DNA of 64,000 bases from Sphingomonas sp. (GTDB taxonomy: Bacteria; Pseudomonadota; Alphaproteobacteria; Sphingomonadales; Sphingomonadaceae). The notes under the pieces are model-generated. The model was given only the letters and a program-made list of their open reading frames with translations, was not told the origin of the DNA and did not search any database. The translations under genes and the position numbers were made by a program. Positions 55,686 to 64,000 of this stretch are shown piece after piece. The number at the start of each line of letters is the position of its first letter. Position 1 is the first letter of the stretch. The stretch covers positions 16,058-80,057 of the forward strand of contig NZ_JACCSU010000076.1 in assembly GCF_013812825.1 (NCBI RefSeq), given 5' to 3'.

Positions 55686-56304
55686 TGAATGCGCCCGCTA
55701 AATCACTGCTTCCTGCCTTTTCGACCCTGATCGACAATTTAGGGAATGAGCATTGCCAAAGCGAGCCTTTACCTGAGAACCGACTCGGTCCAAGTGCTCA
55801 ACGCCGGGCGCGAATTGGAGAATTTCGCTGTAGAAACCCTGCAAAGCAGCGAAATCGAACTGAGACGCGTTATCGCTCGACTGCATGGCGCACCGCCCTC
55901 CAAATTCAGTCGCCGCGGCTGATCGCTCCAGGGCAGCATCAGCTCGTCGTCGGTGACCTGACGGGGTGGGGTGCTTGCAGAAATAAGCGGCCGCGGCATC
56001 GATCGGGCGGCCAAGCCCGCGCTCCTTTGCCAGGCTCGCGCAGCGGACGAGGCCGTTACGCCAACCCGATGCAATCGCTCGTTTATTCGGGAACATCGTC
56101 TCGCTCTGCACAGAAAAGCGACCCGCGATGTTACGTCGCAGGCCGCTCTTCACACGCCGCTAAACTCGGGGGCGGGCCGCAGCGTGGCCTACCATAACAT
56201 ATGTTATCGCTCATGGTTCCGCAGTGCTGATCTCGTTCGCCCAACTAAGTGCCTAACCTAAATTGAGGAAAGGAACGAAGGTCACCGGCAGCCGCTAGCA
56301 GCGA
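55686..56304. other. Intergenic region
   Basis: 619 bases with no supported gene. The overlapping frames on both strands (for example 55698-56153 minus) are Arg/Ala-rich and lack ribosome sites, and look like degraded or non-coding DNA at the edge of the phage-type island. A 14-bp palindrome lies at 56194-56207. Confidence 0.4.
56194..56207. promoter_or_regulatory. Perfect 14-bp palindrome upstream of DUF6894 gene
   Basis: ATAACATATGTTAT is fully self-complementary and AT-rich in a GC-rich context, about 100 bases before the DUF6894 start. It could be a regulator-binding site. Confidence 0.3.
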
Positions 56305-56544
56305 GTGCCGCGCTTCTATTTCCATCTCTACAACGACGTGGACGCGCCCGACGAAGAGGGTCGTGAGATGCCGGACCTGGCGACGGCGCACGCTTACACA
56401 GTCCACCTTGTGCGCTTCACAGCGGCCGAGACGATCAAGGACGAGGGGCATTTCGTCCTCGACCACCGTATCGAGATCGAGGACGAGCACGGCACGGTGC
56501 TCGACACGGTTTACTTCAAGGACGCGGTGAAGATCGAAGGGTGA
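56305..56544 (+). CDS. DUF6894 family protein
   Basis: 79 residues from GTG. The whole protein fits DUF6894: PRFYFHLYNDVDAPDEEGRE at the start, a middle helix (LATAHAYTVHLVRFTAAETI) and the ending LDHRIEIEDEHGTVLDTVYF. These small soluble proteins are common in alphaproteobacteria, often near stress or island genes, and have no established function. It stands alone here. Confidence 0.75.
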   Translation: MPRFYFHLYNDVDAPDEEGREMPDLATAHAYTVHLVRFTAAETIKDEGHFVLDHRIEIEDEHGTVLDTVYFKDAVKIEG

Positions 56545-56913
56545 GCCCCGCCGCAAGGATTTCGCCCACTGTTGCCGATCAAGCGACGAGCGACGGGCCT
56601 CGCGGCTCATGTGGCGCCATTTGGCGGGTATACAATGAGTGCTTCCTCGTCGTCGATGTCCGGATCATTGTCCTCGCCATCGGTGAACGGCTGCTCCTCG
56701 TCGGAACAGTCTTTGTCGGGGGCCGGGTCAGGAGTCTCCTGCTCGAAATGCTTGCGGCGGGTCTCGCCATTCAGATTGCGGCCTAGAGCGGCGCCAGACC
56801 GTCAGCGTGGCGCCAGACTTGGGCCAATCCCGATGGCATTAATATGCTCTTTTTCCGACACGACTTACCGAAGTTAGAGCGGCTGATCGCCGGCTGTGGG
56901 AGAGAGCTTCCTG
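56545..56913. other. Intergenic region
   Basis: 369 bases between DUF6894 and the next small gene. The only coding-like signal is the minus-strand acidic frame at 56607-56774. Confidence 0.4.
56607..56774 (-). pseudogene. Acidic small coding-like frame without a normal start
   Basis: The minus strand has an open frame reading ETRRKHFEQETPDPAPDKDC, then DIDDEEALIVYPPNGAT and a stop. It is acidic, GC-biased at third positions and protein-like, but between the preceding in-frame TGA and the body there is only CTG, with no ATG, GTG or TTG. It is either a decayed gene that lost its 5' end or starts from CTG. No family was recognised. Confidence 0.28.
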
Positions 56914-57189
56914 ATGCCATTCTCCACCTGGTTTGGCCGCTGGAGCCGAGCAGTGAGCGACCTGAGCCCCTTCTTGATTTTCAGAGAGCGTCAGAGCGCT
57001 CACTACGGATCGGCGCCCGTTGAGCCGGCCTCCACCGGCGACGTGCGTGAGGGGTCGGTCGATTACTTTCGTGCTCGGGAACGTGCTGAACGGGCCGCGG
57101 CGAAACGGGCCACTTCCAATGCAGCTCGCCGGATCCACCAGGAGCTCGCGGTCGAATATGCCGCCCTCGTGCGTGGACAGCGGCGTTGA
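56914..57189 (+). CDS. Hypothetical small basic protein
   Basis: 91 residues from the ATG at 56914 (a GTG at 56896 would add six). The N-terminus is aromatic and possibly membrane-associated (MPFSTWFGRWSRAVSDLSPF), and the rest is a charged helix (VDYFRARERAERAAAKRATS then AARRIHQELAVEYAALV). No family was recognised. It is coupled to the next small gene by a 4-base overlap (TTGA), which supports both being real. Confidence 0.5.
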   Translation: MPFSTWFGRWSRAVSDLSPFLIFRERQSAHYGSAPVEPASTGDVREGSVDYFRARERAERAAAKRATSNAARRIHQELAVEYAALVRGQRR

Positions 57190-57359
57190 ACGCGCAAGAC
57201 GAATCCTATCTGCTGGCGCGGGCTGAGGAAGAGATCCAAAGGGCTCAACTCTCCGCGGAGCCCCGAGCCGTCTCATCCCATTTCCGACTGGCTGAACTTT
57301 ACCTCGATGCCGTGTATGGCCTCTCCGATGCAGGGACCGCTGGACCGGCAGAGAAGTAG
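57186..57359 (+). CDS. 57-residue helical protein
   Basis: TTG start overlapping the previous stop. The protein is largely helical: QDESYLLARAEEEIQRAQLS, a VSSHFRLAELYLDAVYG segment and a Gly/Ala-rich tail ending PAEK. I associate the 'HxRLAxLYLDxVY' pattern with small sphingomonad proteins, function unknown. The overlap with the upstream gene indicates coupled translation. Confidence 0.55.
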   Translation: MNAQDESYLLARAEEEIQRAQLSAEPRAVSSHFRLAELYLDAVYGLSDAGTAGPAEK

Positions 57360-57451
57360 CGCGGATCGAAACCCGACTCAGTTTTTCGCCGCCAATTCTG
57401 TCTTCGAGGTCGAGACCAACCGCCGGATCGATGTGTTCGGCAACATCGGCA

Positions 57452-58420
57452 ATGAGCGCGGCTGAGCGCCCGCGCATCGTGGTCGTCGGCGCCGGCGCGA
57501 TCGGTGGCTGGATCGGCGCCAAGCTGGCGCTCGCCGGGCAATCGGTGAGCATGCTCGCGCGCGGCGAAACGCTGGAGGCCCTGCGGCGCGACGGGCTGCG
57601 GCTGACCGAAGGCGCCGCGCCGCGAACGGCCGAAGTCAACGCGTCCGACCAGCCCGCGCAGCTTGGTCCGCAGGACCTGCTGGTGATCGCGGTCAAGGCG
57701 CCGGCGCTGGCCGACGCTGCCGAAGCGGCGCGGCCGATGATCGGGCCCGACACGATGATCGTGCCGATGCTCAACGGCGTTCCCTGGTGGTTCATCGGCG
57801 AGCCGCTCGCCTCGGTCGACCCGGTCGGACGGATCGCCGCCGCGCTTGCGCAACGGCAGGTCATCGGCAGCGTCGTCCACGCCGCCTGCAGCCGCCCGGC
57901 GGCCAATCAGGTCGTGGTCAAGCATGCCGACCGGCTGATCCTCGGCGAACCCGAAGGCGGCGCCGGCGATCGCATCGAGGCGCTAGCGAAGCTGTTCGAG
58001 CAAGCCGGGATCGCGATCGAGCGGCACGACGATATCCGCCGAGCGATCTGGTACAAATTGTGGGGCAACGCGACCATCAATCCCTTGTCGGCGCTGACCC
58101 GCTCGACCGCCGACAGGCTGCTCGCCGACCCTGCCTTGCGCGCCTGGATGCTCGAGGCGATGGCCGAGCTTGCAGCGGTCGGCGCCGCAATCGGCTGTCC
58201 GATCGCCGAGAGCGGCGAGGACCGGATGGCGGTGACCGGGCGGCTGGGCGCGTTCAAGACCTCGATGCTCCAGGATGTCGAAGCCGGCCGCCCGATCGAG
58301 CTCGAGGCGCTGCTCGGCGCGCCCCGCGAGATCGCTTCGAGCGCCGGCGTTCCGACGCCGCAGCTCGACCGCCTCTACGCGCTGACCCGGCTGCTGGCCG
58401 AGAACCTCGGGCTGCTCTAG
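57452..58420 (+). CDS. panE: 2-dehydropantoate 2-reductase (ketopantoate reductase family)
   Basis: 322 residues from the ATG at 57452. N-terminal Rossmann domain with IVVVGAGAIGGWIGAKLALA, the GxGxxG at 13-18. The middle has LVIAVKAPALADAAE and MIVPMLNGVPWWF. The C-terminal helical domain contains AIWYKLWGNATINPLSALT with the catalytic-type Lys, and EAGRPIELEALLGAP. It reduces ketopantoate to pantoate with NADPH in coenzyme A synthesis, although this family also includes reductases of other keto acids. It converges on the fah gene with a 4-base overlap and is not in its operon. Confidence 0.8.
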   Translation: MSAAERPRIVVVGAGAIGGWIGAKLALAGQSVSMLARGETLEALRRDGLRLTEGAAPRTAEVNASDQPAQLGPQDLLVIAVKAPALADAAEAARPMIGPDTMIVPMLNGVPWWFIGEPLASVDPVGRIAAALAQRQVIGSVVHAACSRPAANQVVVKHADRLILGEPEGGAGDRIEALAKLFEQAGIAIERHDDIRRAIWYKLWGNATINPLSALTRSTADRLLADPALRAWMLEAMAELAAVGAAIGCPIAESGEDRMAVTGRLGAFKTSMLQDVEAGRPIELEALLGAPREIASSAGVPTPQLDRLYALTRLLAENLGLL

Positions 58421-59718
58421 CTGGCGGACGCCGGGAGCACTCGGCCGCTGCACTCGCCCAGGCCGATGCGCACCGCGCCGTCGCGCTCGCACCAGGCGCG
58501 CAGCGTCACCTCGTCGCCGTCCTCGAGGAAGCCGCGAGTCTCGCCGTTGGGCAGCGAAACCGGAGCCGATCCGCCACGGCTGATCTCGATCAGCGAACCG
58601 AGCCCCTCGTCGCTGTCGGTCGACAAGGTGCCGGTGCCGATCAGGTCGCCGGGCTGGAGGTTGCAACCGTTTGACGAATGATGGGCGACGATCTGCGCGG
58701 CGCTCCAGTACATCGCCGAGGCCGCGCTTCCCCGCGACAGCCGGTGCGGCGCGAGCCCGGAATCGCGCATCGCCTCGGTCGACAGTGTCGCTTCGGTCTC
58801 GATGGCGAGCGCTGCGCTGTCGCTGTTCGGATCGTCGAGGTAGGGCAGGGGCTTGGGGTCGCCCGGCGGCCGCTCGGGCATCGGCGCACGAAACGGTGCC
58901 AGCGCCTGCGCCGTCACCACCCAGGGCGACACGCTGGTCAGGAAATTCTTGGCGAGAAACGGCCCCAGCGGCTGATATTCCCAGGCCTGCAGGTCGCGCG
59001 CCGACCAGTCGTTGAGCAGGCAATATCCGGCGATATGCTCAGCCGCCTCGGCGATCGGAATGGGTTCGCACAGCGAGTTGCCGCGGGCGATCCAGATGCC
59101 GAGCTCGAGCTCATAGTCGAGGCGGCGGCTGGGGCCATATTCGGGGACCTCGGCATCGGGCGGCTTGCGCTGGCCGCAAGGGCGAACGACCGGGTGGCCC
59201 GAGGCCCGCACCGAGCTTGACCGGCCGTGGTAGCCGATCGGCACATATTTGTAGTTCGGGAGCAGCGGATTGTCCGGGCGGAACTGCTTGCCGACGTTGG
59301 TCGCGTGATGGATGCCGACATAGAAATCGGTGTAGTCGCCGACCAGGCAGGGCAGGTGCATGTGGACTTCGCTGTGGCCGATCAAATGCACTTCGAGGTC
59401 GTCGCGGTAGCGCTCGTCGGAGAGCAGTTCCGACAGGCGGAGGCGAAGCTCGCGATGCGCCTGGGCGCCGCGCGCCAGCCAGGCGTTGAGCACCGGCTGC
59501 TTGAAATCCTCGCTCCATTCCTCGTCGAGCAGTCCGGCTTCGGCGATGGCGGCGAGGTCGAGGATATAGTCGCCGATGGCGACGCCCGGCCGGCGCAGGC
59601 CCTTGGCTTCGGAGAAAATGCCGAGCGGCAAATTCTGGACCGGAAAATCGCTTCCGGGCTCGGCTCCGCCAACCCAGCTCGAGCGGCCGGCGTCGTGGGT
59701 TTCGTCGAGCTCGTTCAC
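58417..59718 (-). CDS. fahA: Fumarylacetoacetase
   Basis: 433 residues from the GTG at 59718, which overlaps the hmgA stop (GTGA); a longer start at 59748 is unlikely. FAH N-terminal SH3-like domain ([20 protein letters not shown]), then the catalytic domain with [20 protein letters not shown] (His/metal site), [28 protein letters not shown] and [20 protein letters not shown]. The C-terminal part has [10 protein letters not shown]. It hydrolyses fumarylacetoacetate to fumarate and acetoacetate, the last step of tyrosine/homogentisate breakdown. It is the second gene of an operon with hmgA. Confidence 0.92.
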   Translation of the reverse strand: MNELDETHDAGRSSWVGGAEPGSDFPVQNLPLGIFSEAKGLRRPGVAIGDYILDLAAIAEAGLLDEEWSEDFKQPVLNAWLARGAQAHRELRLRLSELLSDERYRDDLEVHLIGHSEVHMHLPCLVGDYTDFYVGIHHATNVGKQFRPDNPLLPNYKYVPIGYHGRSSSVRASGHPVVRPCGQRKPPDAEVPEYGPSRRLDYELELGIWIARGNSLCEPIPIAEAAEHIAGYCLLNDWSARDLQAWEYQPLGPFLAKNFLTSVSPWVVTAQALAPFRAPMPERPPGDPKPLPYLDDPNSDSAALAIETEATLSTEAMRDSGLAPHRLSRGSAASAMYWSAAQIVAHHSSNGCNLQPGDLIGTGTLSTDSDEGLGSLIEISRGGSAPVSLPNGETRGFLEDGDEVTLRAWCERDGAVRIGLGECSGRVLPASAS

Positions 59719-61004
59719 GGCAGCCTGGCCTTGGGGAATCCCGCCCACGCCAGATCATAGTCGGGCTGTGCGCGCTCGAGCGCGAACCGGGTCGGCCGGT
59801 ACGGCCAGCAGGTCTCGACCATGAACGCCAGCGTCCCTTCGACCTTGACCGGTTTGAGCTCCGACTCGCTCGCCTTGCCCCAGCTGTCGAGGTCAGGACC
59901 GTGCCCGCTCATCAGGTTGTGCAGGCTCAAGCCCCCGGGCGCGAAGCCCTCGGCCTTGGCGTCATACTCACCGTGGATCAGCCCCATCGCCTCGCTCATC
60001 ACGTTGCGGTGGAACCAGGGCGGCCGGAACGTGTCCTCGGCGACCATCCAGCGCGGCGGGAAGATGACGAAATCGGCATTGGCCCGGCCGGGCACGTTGC
60101 TGGGGCTGGTGAGAACGGTGAAGATCGACGGGTCGGGATGGTCGAAGCTGACCGTGCCCAGCGCGTTGAAGCGGGCGAGGTCGTAGCGGAACGGAGCGTA
60201 GTTGCCGTGCCAGGCGACGACGTCGAGCGGCGAATGATCGAGGCTCGTCACCCACAAATGGCCGAGGAATTTCTGAATGACCTCGACTTCCTCGTCGAGG
60301 TCCTCGAACCAGGCGACCGGAGCCTCGAAATCGCGCGCGGCCGCTAGGCCGTTGGCGCCGATCGGGCCGAGCTCCGGGAGGCGCAGCGGCGGCCCGTAAT
60401 TCTCGGCGACATAGCCGCGCGCCTGGCCGTCGAGCAGCTGGACCCGGAACTTCAGTCCGCGCGGAACCAGCCCCACCGATCCGGGCGCGACCTCGAGCCG
60501 GCCGAGCTCGGTGTGGAGCTCGATGGCGCCCTGCTGCGGGAGAATCAGGAGCTCGCCGTCGACATCGACGAACACCCGCCGGTCCATGCCCCGCTCCGCC
60601 GCGTAGACATGCACCGCGACTCCCTCGAGGTCCTCGGGGACCCGGGCGTGGAGCATCGTCGCCATGCCGTCGATGAAATCGGCGTTGGCTGGAAGGTCGG
60701 TCGGCGGGTCCCAGCGCAGCCGGTTGGGGGCCAGCGGTTCCTCGCCCGCCGCGGCCCCGAACAGCGGCGCTCCGTCATAGCGCTCGAACGGCCGGTGGTC
60801 GGCGGTCGGCCGCATCCGGTACAGCCAGCTGCGGCGGTTGTCGTGCCGCGGCGCCGTGAAGGACGTGCCGGACAATTGCTCGGCGTAGAGGCCGAGGGCC
60901 GGGCGCTGCGGGCTGTTGCGGCCCTTGGGCAGCGCGCCTTCGACCGCTTCGGTTTCGAAGTGGCCGCCGAAGCCGGTCATGTAACGAAGAGCCGCGTCCC
61001 GCAT
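59715..61004 (-). CDS. hmgA: Homogentisate 1,2-dioxygenase
   Basis: 429 residues. The N-terminus [20 protein letters not shown] and [19 protein letters not shown] are diagnostic. The cupin-like core carries [20 protein letters not shown], the iron site region [20 protein letters not shown] with [18 protein letters not shown], and [11 protein letters not shown]. It opens the ring of homogentisate to maleylacetoacetate. No maleylacetoacetate isomerase gene lies in the window, so that step is encoded elsewhere or bypassed. Co-translated with fahA through an overlapping GTGA. Confidence 0.93.
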   Translation of the reverse strand: MRDAALRYMTGFGGHFETEAVEGALPKGRNSPQRPALGLYAEQLSGTSFTAPRHDNRRSWLYRMRPTADHRPFERYDGAPLFGAAAGEEPLAPNRLRWDPPTDLPANADFIDGMATMLHARVPEDLEGVAVHVYAAERGMDRRVFVDVDGELLILPQQGAIELHTELGRLEVAPGSVGLVPRGLKFRVQLLDGQARGYVAENYGPPLRLPELGPIGANGLAAARDFEAPVAWFEDLDEEVEVIQKFLGHLWVTSLDHSPLDVVAWHGNYAPFRYDLARFNALGTVSFDHPDPSIFTVLTSPSNVPGRANADFVIFPPRWMVAEDTFRPPWFHRNVMSEAMGLIHGEYDAKAEGFAPGGLSLHNLMSGHGPDLDSWGKASESELKPVKVEGTLAFMVETCWPYRPTRFALERAQPDYDLAWAGFPKARLP

Positions 61005-61115
61005 GTCCGCCGGGTTAATGCCTCAAGCGCGCAAGTTCAAACGGGCACGGCCCCCGAAGGCGCCGCGCCCGTCCTTACGCTTCGGGACTCGCATCCCGCG
61101 CGTGGTCGTTTCAAA

Positions 61116-61331
61116 TCAGTTGATGTTGACGTCGATCTGGTCGGGGACCTGGACTTCGGTGGTGTCGCCCCCGAAGCCGAGCTGGCCGCGGAACAGGAAC
61201 AACAGGACCAGAACGACAATGATCAGCAGCACCACGGCGAGAACGCCGCCGCTGCCGCGGTCGCCGCCGGTTTCGACGATCGTCGTGCGATCGACTGGTT
61301 CGCGATCGCGATCGCGGTCGGGGTCGGACAT
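61116..61331 (-). CDS. Small single-pass membrane protein
   Basis: 71 residues. A charged cytosolic head (MSDPDRDRDREPVDRTTIVE), one transmembrane helix (VLAVVLLIIVVLVLLFLFRG near 30-49) and a short tail (EVQVPDQIDVNIN). No family with known function. It sits between hmgA and the KTSC gene on the same strand and is probably an independent transcription unit. Confidence 0.65.
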   Translation of the reverse strand: MSDPDRDRDREPVDRTTIVETGGDRGSGGVLAVVLLIIVVLVLLFLFRGQLGFGGDTTEVQVPDQIDVNIN

Positions 61332-61390
61332 GCTACTCTCCCTCTGTTCTTGTGGCGAAACGAACGAACCGGTCGCGGCCCGGTTCCGCT

Positions 61391-61618
61391 TTATCGGCGC
61401 GTTGCGCTGACCTCGTCCTCGCCGGTCAATTCGCGGAAGCGATAGTGATCACGGATGTGGGCGTTGAAATAGCGGCCCTTGGCGAAGGCGCCGCGCATCG
61501 CGCGGGCTTCCTCCTCGGGAACGTCGAGATAGACGTAGCGGCGGCCGGTGACGAACTCGACCATCAGCTCGCGGCGCTCGGGCGAGTAATCGAACCTGCG
61601 GATGACGGTCGACGGCAT
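61391..61618 (-). CDS. KTSC domain protein
   Basis: 75 residues, almost all KTSC domain: STVIRRFDYSPERRELMVEF, VTGRRYVYLDVPEEEA and MRGAFAKGRYFNAHIRDHY. KTSC domains (named for a conserved Lys-Thr-Ser-Cys site in some members) are small, seen alone or fused to RNA-processing enzymes. The function is unknown. A second, divergent KTSC-like gene lies 15 bases upstream, so the two form a tandem paralogous pair. Confidence 0.7.
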   Translation of the reverse strand: MPSTVIRRFDYSPERRELMVEFVTGRRYVYLDVPEEEARAMRGAFAKGRYFNAHIRDHYRFRELTGEDEVSATRR

Positions 61619-61633
61619 TGCCCGACAACGAAT

Positions 61634-61942
61634 TCAGGCGGCCTTGCGCTCCCGCCGCTGGTCGCGGCGTCCTTCGCGGCCGACTTCGCGGCACGGGAAG
61701 CGGTTGCGGATCTCCCGGTTGTAGAATCGCCCTTTCGACTCCGCCTCAGCGAGGCCGGTGGCCACCGCCATCGGCACGTCCGAATAGACGTAACGCCGGC
61801 CGCTGGTGAACAGCAGGTCGAGCTGCTGCCGCTCGGGCAGGTACCAGGCGCCGCGGATGACGCTGCTTACGGGGCGAATGGGGCTCGCGGTCCGAATTGG
61901 GCTCCATGCCGACATGCCGCCGCAACGCCGATCGAGTCCCAT
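61634..61942 (-). CDS. Divergent KTSC-like protein
   Basis: 102 residues from the ATG at 61942; a longer frame to 62086 overlaps the neighbouring NTF2-like gene. KTSC features: SSVIRGAWYLPERQQLDLLF, TSGRRYVYSDVPMAVATGL and SKGRFYNREIRNRFPC. The N-terminal 35 residues and the basic C-terminus (REGRRDQRRERKAA) are extra. It is a paralogue of the next gene, 15 bases downstream, and is probably co-transcribed with it. The basic tail could bind nucleic acid. Confidence 0.6.
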   Translation of the reverse strand: MGLDRRCGGMSAWSPIRTASPIRPVSSVIRGAWYLPERQQLDLLFTSGRRYVYSDVPMAVATGLAEAESKGRFYNREIRNRFPCREVGREGRRDQRRERKAA

Positions 61943-61991
61943 GGATTCACCGCTTGCGACGAATGGAATCAGGCGTGAGTCGAGCCGAGTG

Positions 61992-62420
61992 CTACTTGCC
62001 TTGTTCCAGCAAGTTGACCGCCGAGCTCGATGCTCCGCCAGGCTCGGGGTGGGAGCTGTAGCGCGCGCAGACCTGCCATTGGCCACTCTCGCCGAGTCTC
62101 CAGACGTCGGTCAGGAACATCGGGCCGCAGCGAGCAATGCCGTCGATCTCGGCGCTGAACTCGGCGATCGACGACATCACCGCGATCCCGTCCTGAAGGT
62201 CGCGCACCTGGACGTCGCGGTAGCGAAACTCCGAGCAGGTGTAGCGCGTGCAAGCAGTGGCCAGCCAGCTGGCGCGGTCGAGCCGATGACCTGGAGTCGC
62301 CGAGACGACCAAGGCGAAATCGGAGGCCAGCATCTGCTCCAGAACCGACCGGTCCTTGCGCACCCACGCCTGCATCCAGCGGTTGGACAGCTGTTCGATC
62401 GTCGCCGCTAAGTCCGTCAT
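61992..62420 (-). CDS. NTF2-like (DUF4440-type) protein
   Basis: 142 residues, whose ATG overlaps the uvrB TGA (ATGA). Cone-shaped NTF2-like pattern: [20 protein letters not shown] at the start, [20 protein letters not shown], and a C-terminal strand [20 protein letters not shown]. Such domains bind small ligands or catalyse isomerisations; no active-site assignment is possible. Coupling to uvrB is by position; no functional link is known. Confidence 0.65.
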   Translation of the reverse strand: MTDLAATIEQLSNRWMQAWVRKDRSVLEQMLASDFALVVSATPGHRLDRASWLATACTRYTCSEFRYRDVQVRDLQDGIAVMSSIAEFSAEIDGIARCGPMFLTDVWRLGESGQWQVCARYSSHPEPGGASSSAVNLLEQGK

Positions 62421-64000
62421 CCGCGCCGTCCCCCGAACCGCGTCCTTTGCTGCTTGCCGAAGCGGCCCTTCCTAGTCCCTGGCCGGCCTTCGCTCGACTT
62501 GCCCGTCGGGCGCGGAGCGACTCGCTGCGGATGCGGGATCCCCAGGTCGTCCTCCTCGAGCCGGCGGATCTCGTCGCGAAGCCGCGCCGCTTCCTCGAAC
62601 TCGAGGTCGGCGGCCGACTTGCGCATCCGCTGCTCGAGGTCGGCGATATAGGCCTTGAGGTTGTGGCCGACGAGGTGCGGCCGCTCCTCGTCCCCGGTGT
62701 CGACCACCAGCCCCTCGCGCGCCGTCACATGCGCCATGACATCGTGGATCTGGCGCTTGATGCTCTCGGGCGTGATGCCGTGCTCGGCGTTGTAGGCGAG
62801 CTGCTTTTCGCGCCGGCGGCTGGTCTCGTTCAATGCCCGCTCGATCGATCCGGTGATCGTGTCGGCGTAGAGGATCACTCGCCCGTCGATGTTGCGCGCC
62901 GCCCGGCCGATGGTCTGGATCAGCGAGGTTTCGGAGCGCAGGAAGCCCTCCTTGTCGGCATCGAGGATGGCGACCAGCCCGCACTCGGGGATGTCGAGGC
63001 CCTCGCGCAGCAGGTTGATCCCGACCAGCACGTCATAGACCCCGAGCCGAAGCTCGCGGATCAGCTCGATGCGCTCCAGGGTCTCGACGTCCGAGTGCAT
63101 GTAGCGGACCTTGAGGCCCGCCTCGTGCAGATATTCGGTGAGGTCCTCGGCCATCCGCTTGGTCAGCGTCGTCACCAGCGTTCGATAGCCGTTGCGCGCC
63201 GTTTCCTTGGCTTCGTGGACGAGGTCGTCGACCTGGTCCTCGACCGGCTTGATCTCGACCGGCGGGTCGATCAGTCCGGTCGGGCGGATCACCTGCTCGG
63301 AAAAGACGCCGCCGGTCTCGTTCAATGCGCGTTCCATGCTCCCGGTGACCCGGTCGGCGTAGAGGATGACGCGGCCGTCGATGTTGCGCGCGGCGCGGCC
63401 GATGGTCTGGATGAGCGAGGTTTCCGAGCGCAGAAAGCCTTCCTTGTCTGCGTCGAGGATCGCGACCAGCCCGCACTCGGGGATGTCGAGCCCTTCGCGC
63501 AGCAAATTGATCCCGACGAGCACGTCATACACCCCGAGCCGCAGGTCGCGGATGAGCTCGATCCGCTCCAACGTCTCGACGTCCGAGTGCATGTAGCGCA
63601 CGCGCAGTCCCGCCTCGTGCAGATATTCGGTCAGGTCCTCGGCCATTCGCTTGGTCAGCGTGGTGACGAGGGTGCGATAACCTTTGGCTGCCGTCTTCTT
63701 CGCCTCATGGACGAGGTCATCGACCTGGTCCTCGACGGGCTTGATCTCGACCGGCGGGTCGATCAGCCCGGTCGGGCGGATCACTTGTTCTGAAAACACG
63801 CCGCCGGTCTCGTTCATTTCCCACGGACCCGGTGTCGCCGACAGGAACATCGTCTGCGGCCGCATCGCTTCCCACTCGTTGAACCTCAAGGGCCGGTTGT
63901 CGATGCAGCTTGGCAGCCGAAAGCCGTACTCGGCGAGCGTGATCTTGCGGCGGTGGTCGCCGCGCGCCATCGCGCCGATCTGCGGCACCGTCTGGTGGCT
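62417..64000 (-). CDS. uvrB: UvrB with duplicated C-terminal helicase domain (5' end cut by window)
   Basis: Excision-repair helicase of the UvrABC complex; the visible part is the C-terminal 527 residues. The window edge cuts inside the DESH motif region ([19 protein letters not shown]). The conserved [16 protein letters not shown] is followed by domain 3 twice: each copy holds [73 protein letters not shown] and motif [22 protein letters not shown]. The normal continuation follows ([20 protein letters not shown]), then a UvrC-binding-type UVR domain ([20 protein letters not shown]) and a basic Arg/Gly tail. The duplication adds exactly 164 residues, so full length would be unusually large for UvrB. 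Whether it is active is unknown. Confidence 0.9.
   Translation of the reverse strand, partial: SHQTVPQIGAMARGDHRRKITLAEYGFRLPSCIDNRPLRFNEWEAMRPQTMFLSATPGPWEMNETGGVFSEQVIRPTGLIDPPVEIKPVEDQVDDLVHEAKKTAAKGYRTLVTTLTKRMAEDLTEYLHEAGLRVRYMHSDVETLERIELIRDLRLGVYDVLVGINLLREGLDIPECGLVAILDADKEGFLRSETSLIQTIGRAARNIDGRVILYADRVTGSMERALNETGGVFSEQVIRPTGLIDPPVEIKPVEDQVDDLVHEAKETARNGYRTLVTTLTKRMAEDLTEYLHEAGLKVRYMHSDVETLERIELIRELRLGVYDVLVGINLLREGLDIPECGLVAILDADKEGFLRSETSLIQTIGRAARNIDGRVILYADTITGSIERALNETSRRREKQLAYNAEHGITPESIKRQIHDVMAHVTAREGLVVDTGDEERPHLVGHNLKAYIADLEQRMRKSAADLEFEEAARLRDEIRRLEEDDLGIPHPQRVAPRPTGKSSEGRPGTRKGRFGKQQRTRFGGRRG
62833..63324 (-). repeat. uvrB internal tandem repeat, downstream copy (B)
   Basis: 492 bases. 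With copy A it forms an exact-period tandem repeat whose unit boundaries share the 11-mer TGAACGAGACC (minus strand) at 63806-63816, 63314-63324 and 62822-62832. Confidence 0.9.
63325..63816 (-). repeat. uvrB internal tandem repeat, upstream copy (A)
   Basis: 492 bases, 164 codons. It differs from copy B at about eight residues (for example KKTAAK versus KETARN, LRVRY versus LKVRY, RVTGSM versus TITGSI) and at dozens of mostly third-position bases. Confidence 0.9.

Noticed and set aside
55698..56153. 151-codon minus-strand frame as a possible integrase remnant
   Set aside because: No recombinase active-site pattern (R...HxxR...Y) is visible and the overlapping frames are equally long; left as non-coding.
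56839..57906. 355-codon minus-strand frame
   Set aside because: Overlaps two coupled small plus-strand genes and the conserved GxGxxG start of the reductase; composition is shadow-like.
57787..59023. Long frames antisense or out of frame to panE and fahA
   Set aside because: Both overlap well-recognised enzymes and have Arg/Ala-rich shadow composition.
62447..63793. 448-codon open frame on the plus strand opposite uvrB
   Set aside because: Antisense shadow of a highly conserved gene; its length comes from GC-rich codon bias, and it even mirrors the tandem repeat.
62833..63816. Assembly artefact as the cause of the uvrB repeat
   Set aside because: The copies carry dozens of base differences, mostly silent, so a duplicated or collapsed read set is not a good explanation.
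1..64000. tRNA, rRNA, CRISPR arrays and insertion sequences
   Set aside because: Scanned by eye for T-loop patterns, rRNA stretches, regular direct repeats with spacers and transposase motifs; none was convincing. Small structured RNAs could be missed without covariance models.

Overview
The window is GC-rich and looks like chromosome from an alphaproteobacterium of the Sphingomonadales (Sphingomonas/Sphingosinicella type). This rests on the codon and GC style, DUF6894 and KTSC small proteins, an S24 repressor divergent from a short 'TRFGREA(V/I)GDP' protein, and the DUF5681-terminase-ParB/methyltransferase set. No rRNA, tRNA, CRISPR array or intact insertion sequence was found. Everything is read from sequence by eye; no database search was run.

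Layout. (1) 0-12.4 kb, defence-like: a Gabija-like pair (OLD-type ATPase/TOPRIM nuclease plus UvrD-like helicase) converges on a two-gene operon, a PD-(D/E)XK HsdR_N-like protein and a 1567-residue DUF4011-SF1 helicase-Vsr-like-DUF3320 protein. A secreted excalibur protein, an XRE regulator, a small lipoprotein, a DUF4062 protein and a zinc-ribbon peptide follow. (2) 12.6-23.1 kb, surface and secretion: a 1679-residue RTX protein coupled to a small lipoprotein, then a patatin-like lipoprotein, a secreted DNA/RNA endonuclease and a PhoD-like phosphatase. (3) 23.2-34.0 kb, exported oxidases and inhibitors: a tight operon of di-haem cytochrome c-like protein, unknown exported protein, tyrosinase and exported HEAT-repeat protein. 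A Kazal-domain lipoprotein and a minus-strand group with an NlpC/P60-like protein and an Ivy-like lipoprotein follow.

(4) 34.5-44.4 kb, the least explained block: co-directional and often overlapping genes for a two-helix membrane protein, a possible 48-residue peptide, a 1372-residue unknown protein, a LamG-like protein, a membrane protein, a small unknown protein, and a coupled pair with class I isoprenoid-synthase-like Asp-rich motifs and a class II terpene-cyclase-like DxDSTA motif. (5) 44.9-51.0 kb: an S24 repressor with a visible operator, a one-YD-repeat secreted peptide, a 1374-residue Sec-exported Rhs protein with a variable tail, and a HEAT-like candidate immunity protein. (6) 51.5-55.7 kb: terminase large subunit, DUF5681, ParB-methyltransferase and an unknown protein, without capsid or tail genes. 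(7) 56.3-64 kb, mostly housekeeping: DUF6894, small proteins, a PanE-like reductase, hmgA-fah tyrosine catabolism, KTSC paralogues, an NTF2-like protein and uvrB.

Two observations stand out. The uvrB gene carries an exact-period 492-base in-frame tandem duplication of its second helicase domain; the copies differ at dozens of bases but at only about eight residues. The 34.5-44.4 kb operon is the best candidate for an undescribed system. Many starts were moved from the longest ORF to a start supported by a Shine-Dalgarno sequence, lipobox or stop/start overlap, as noted in each entry.
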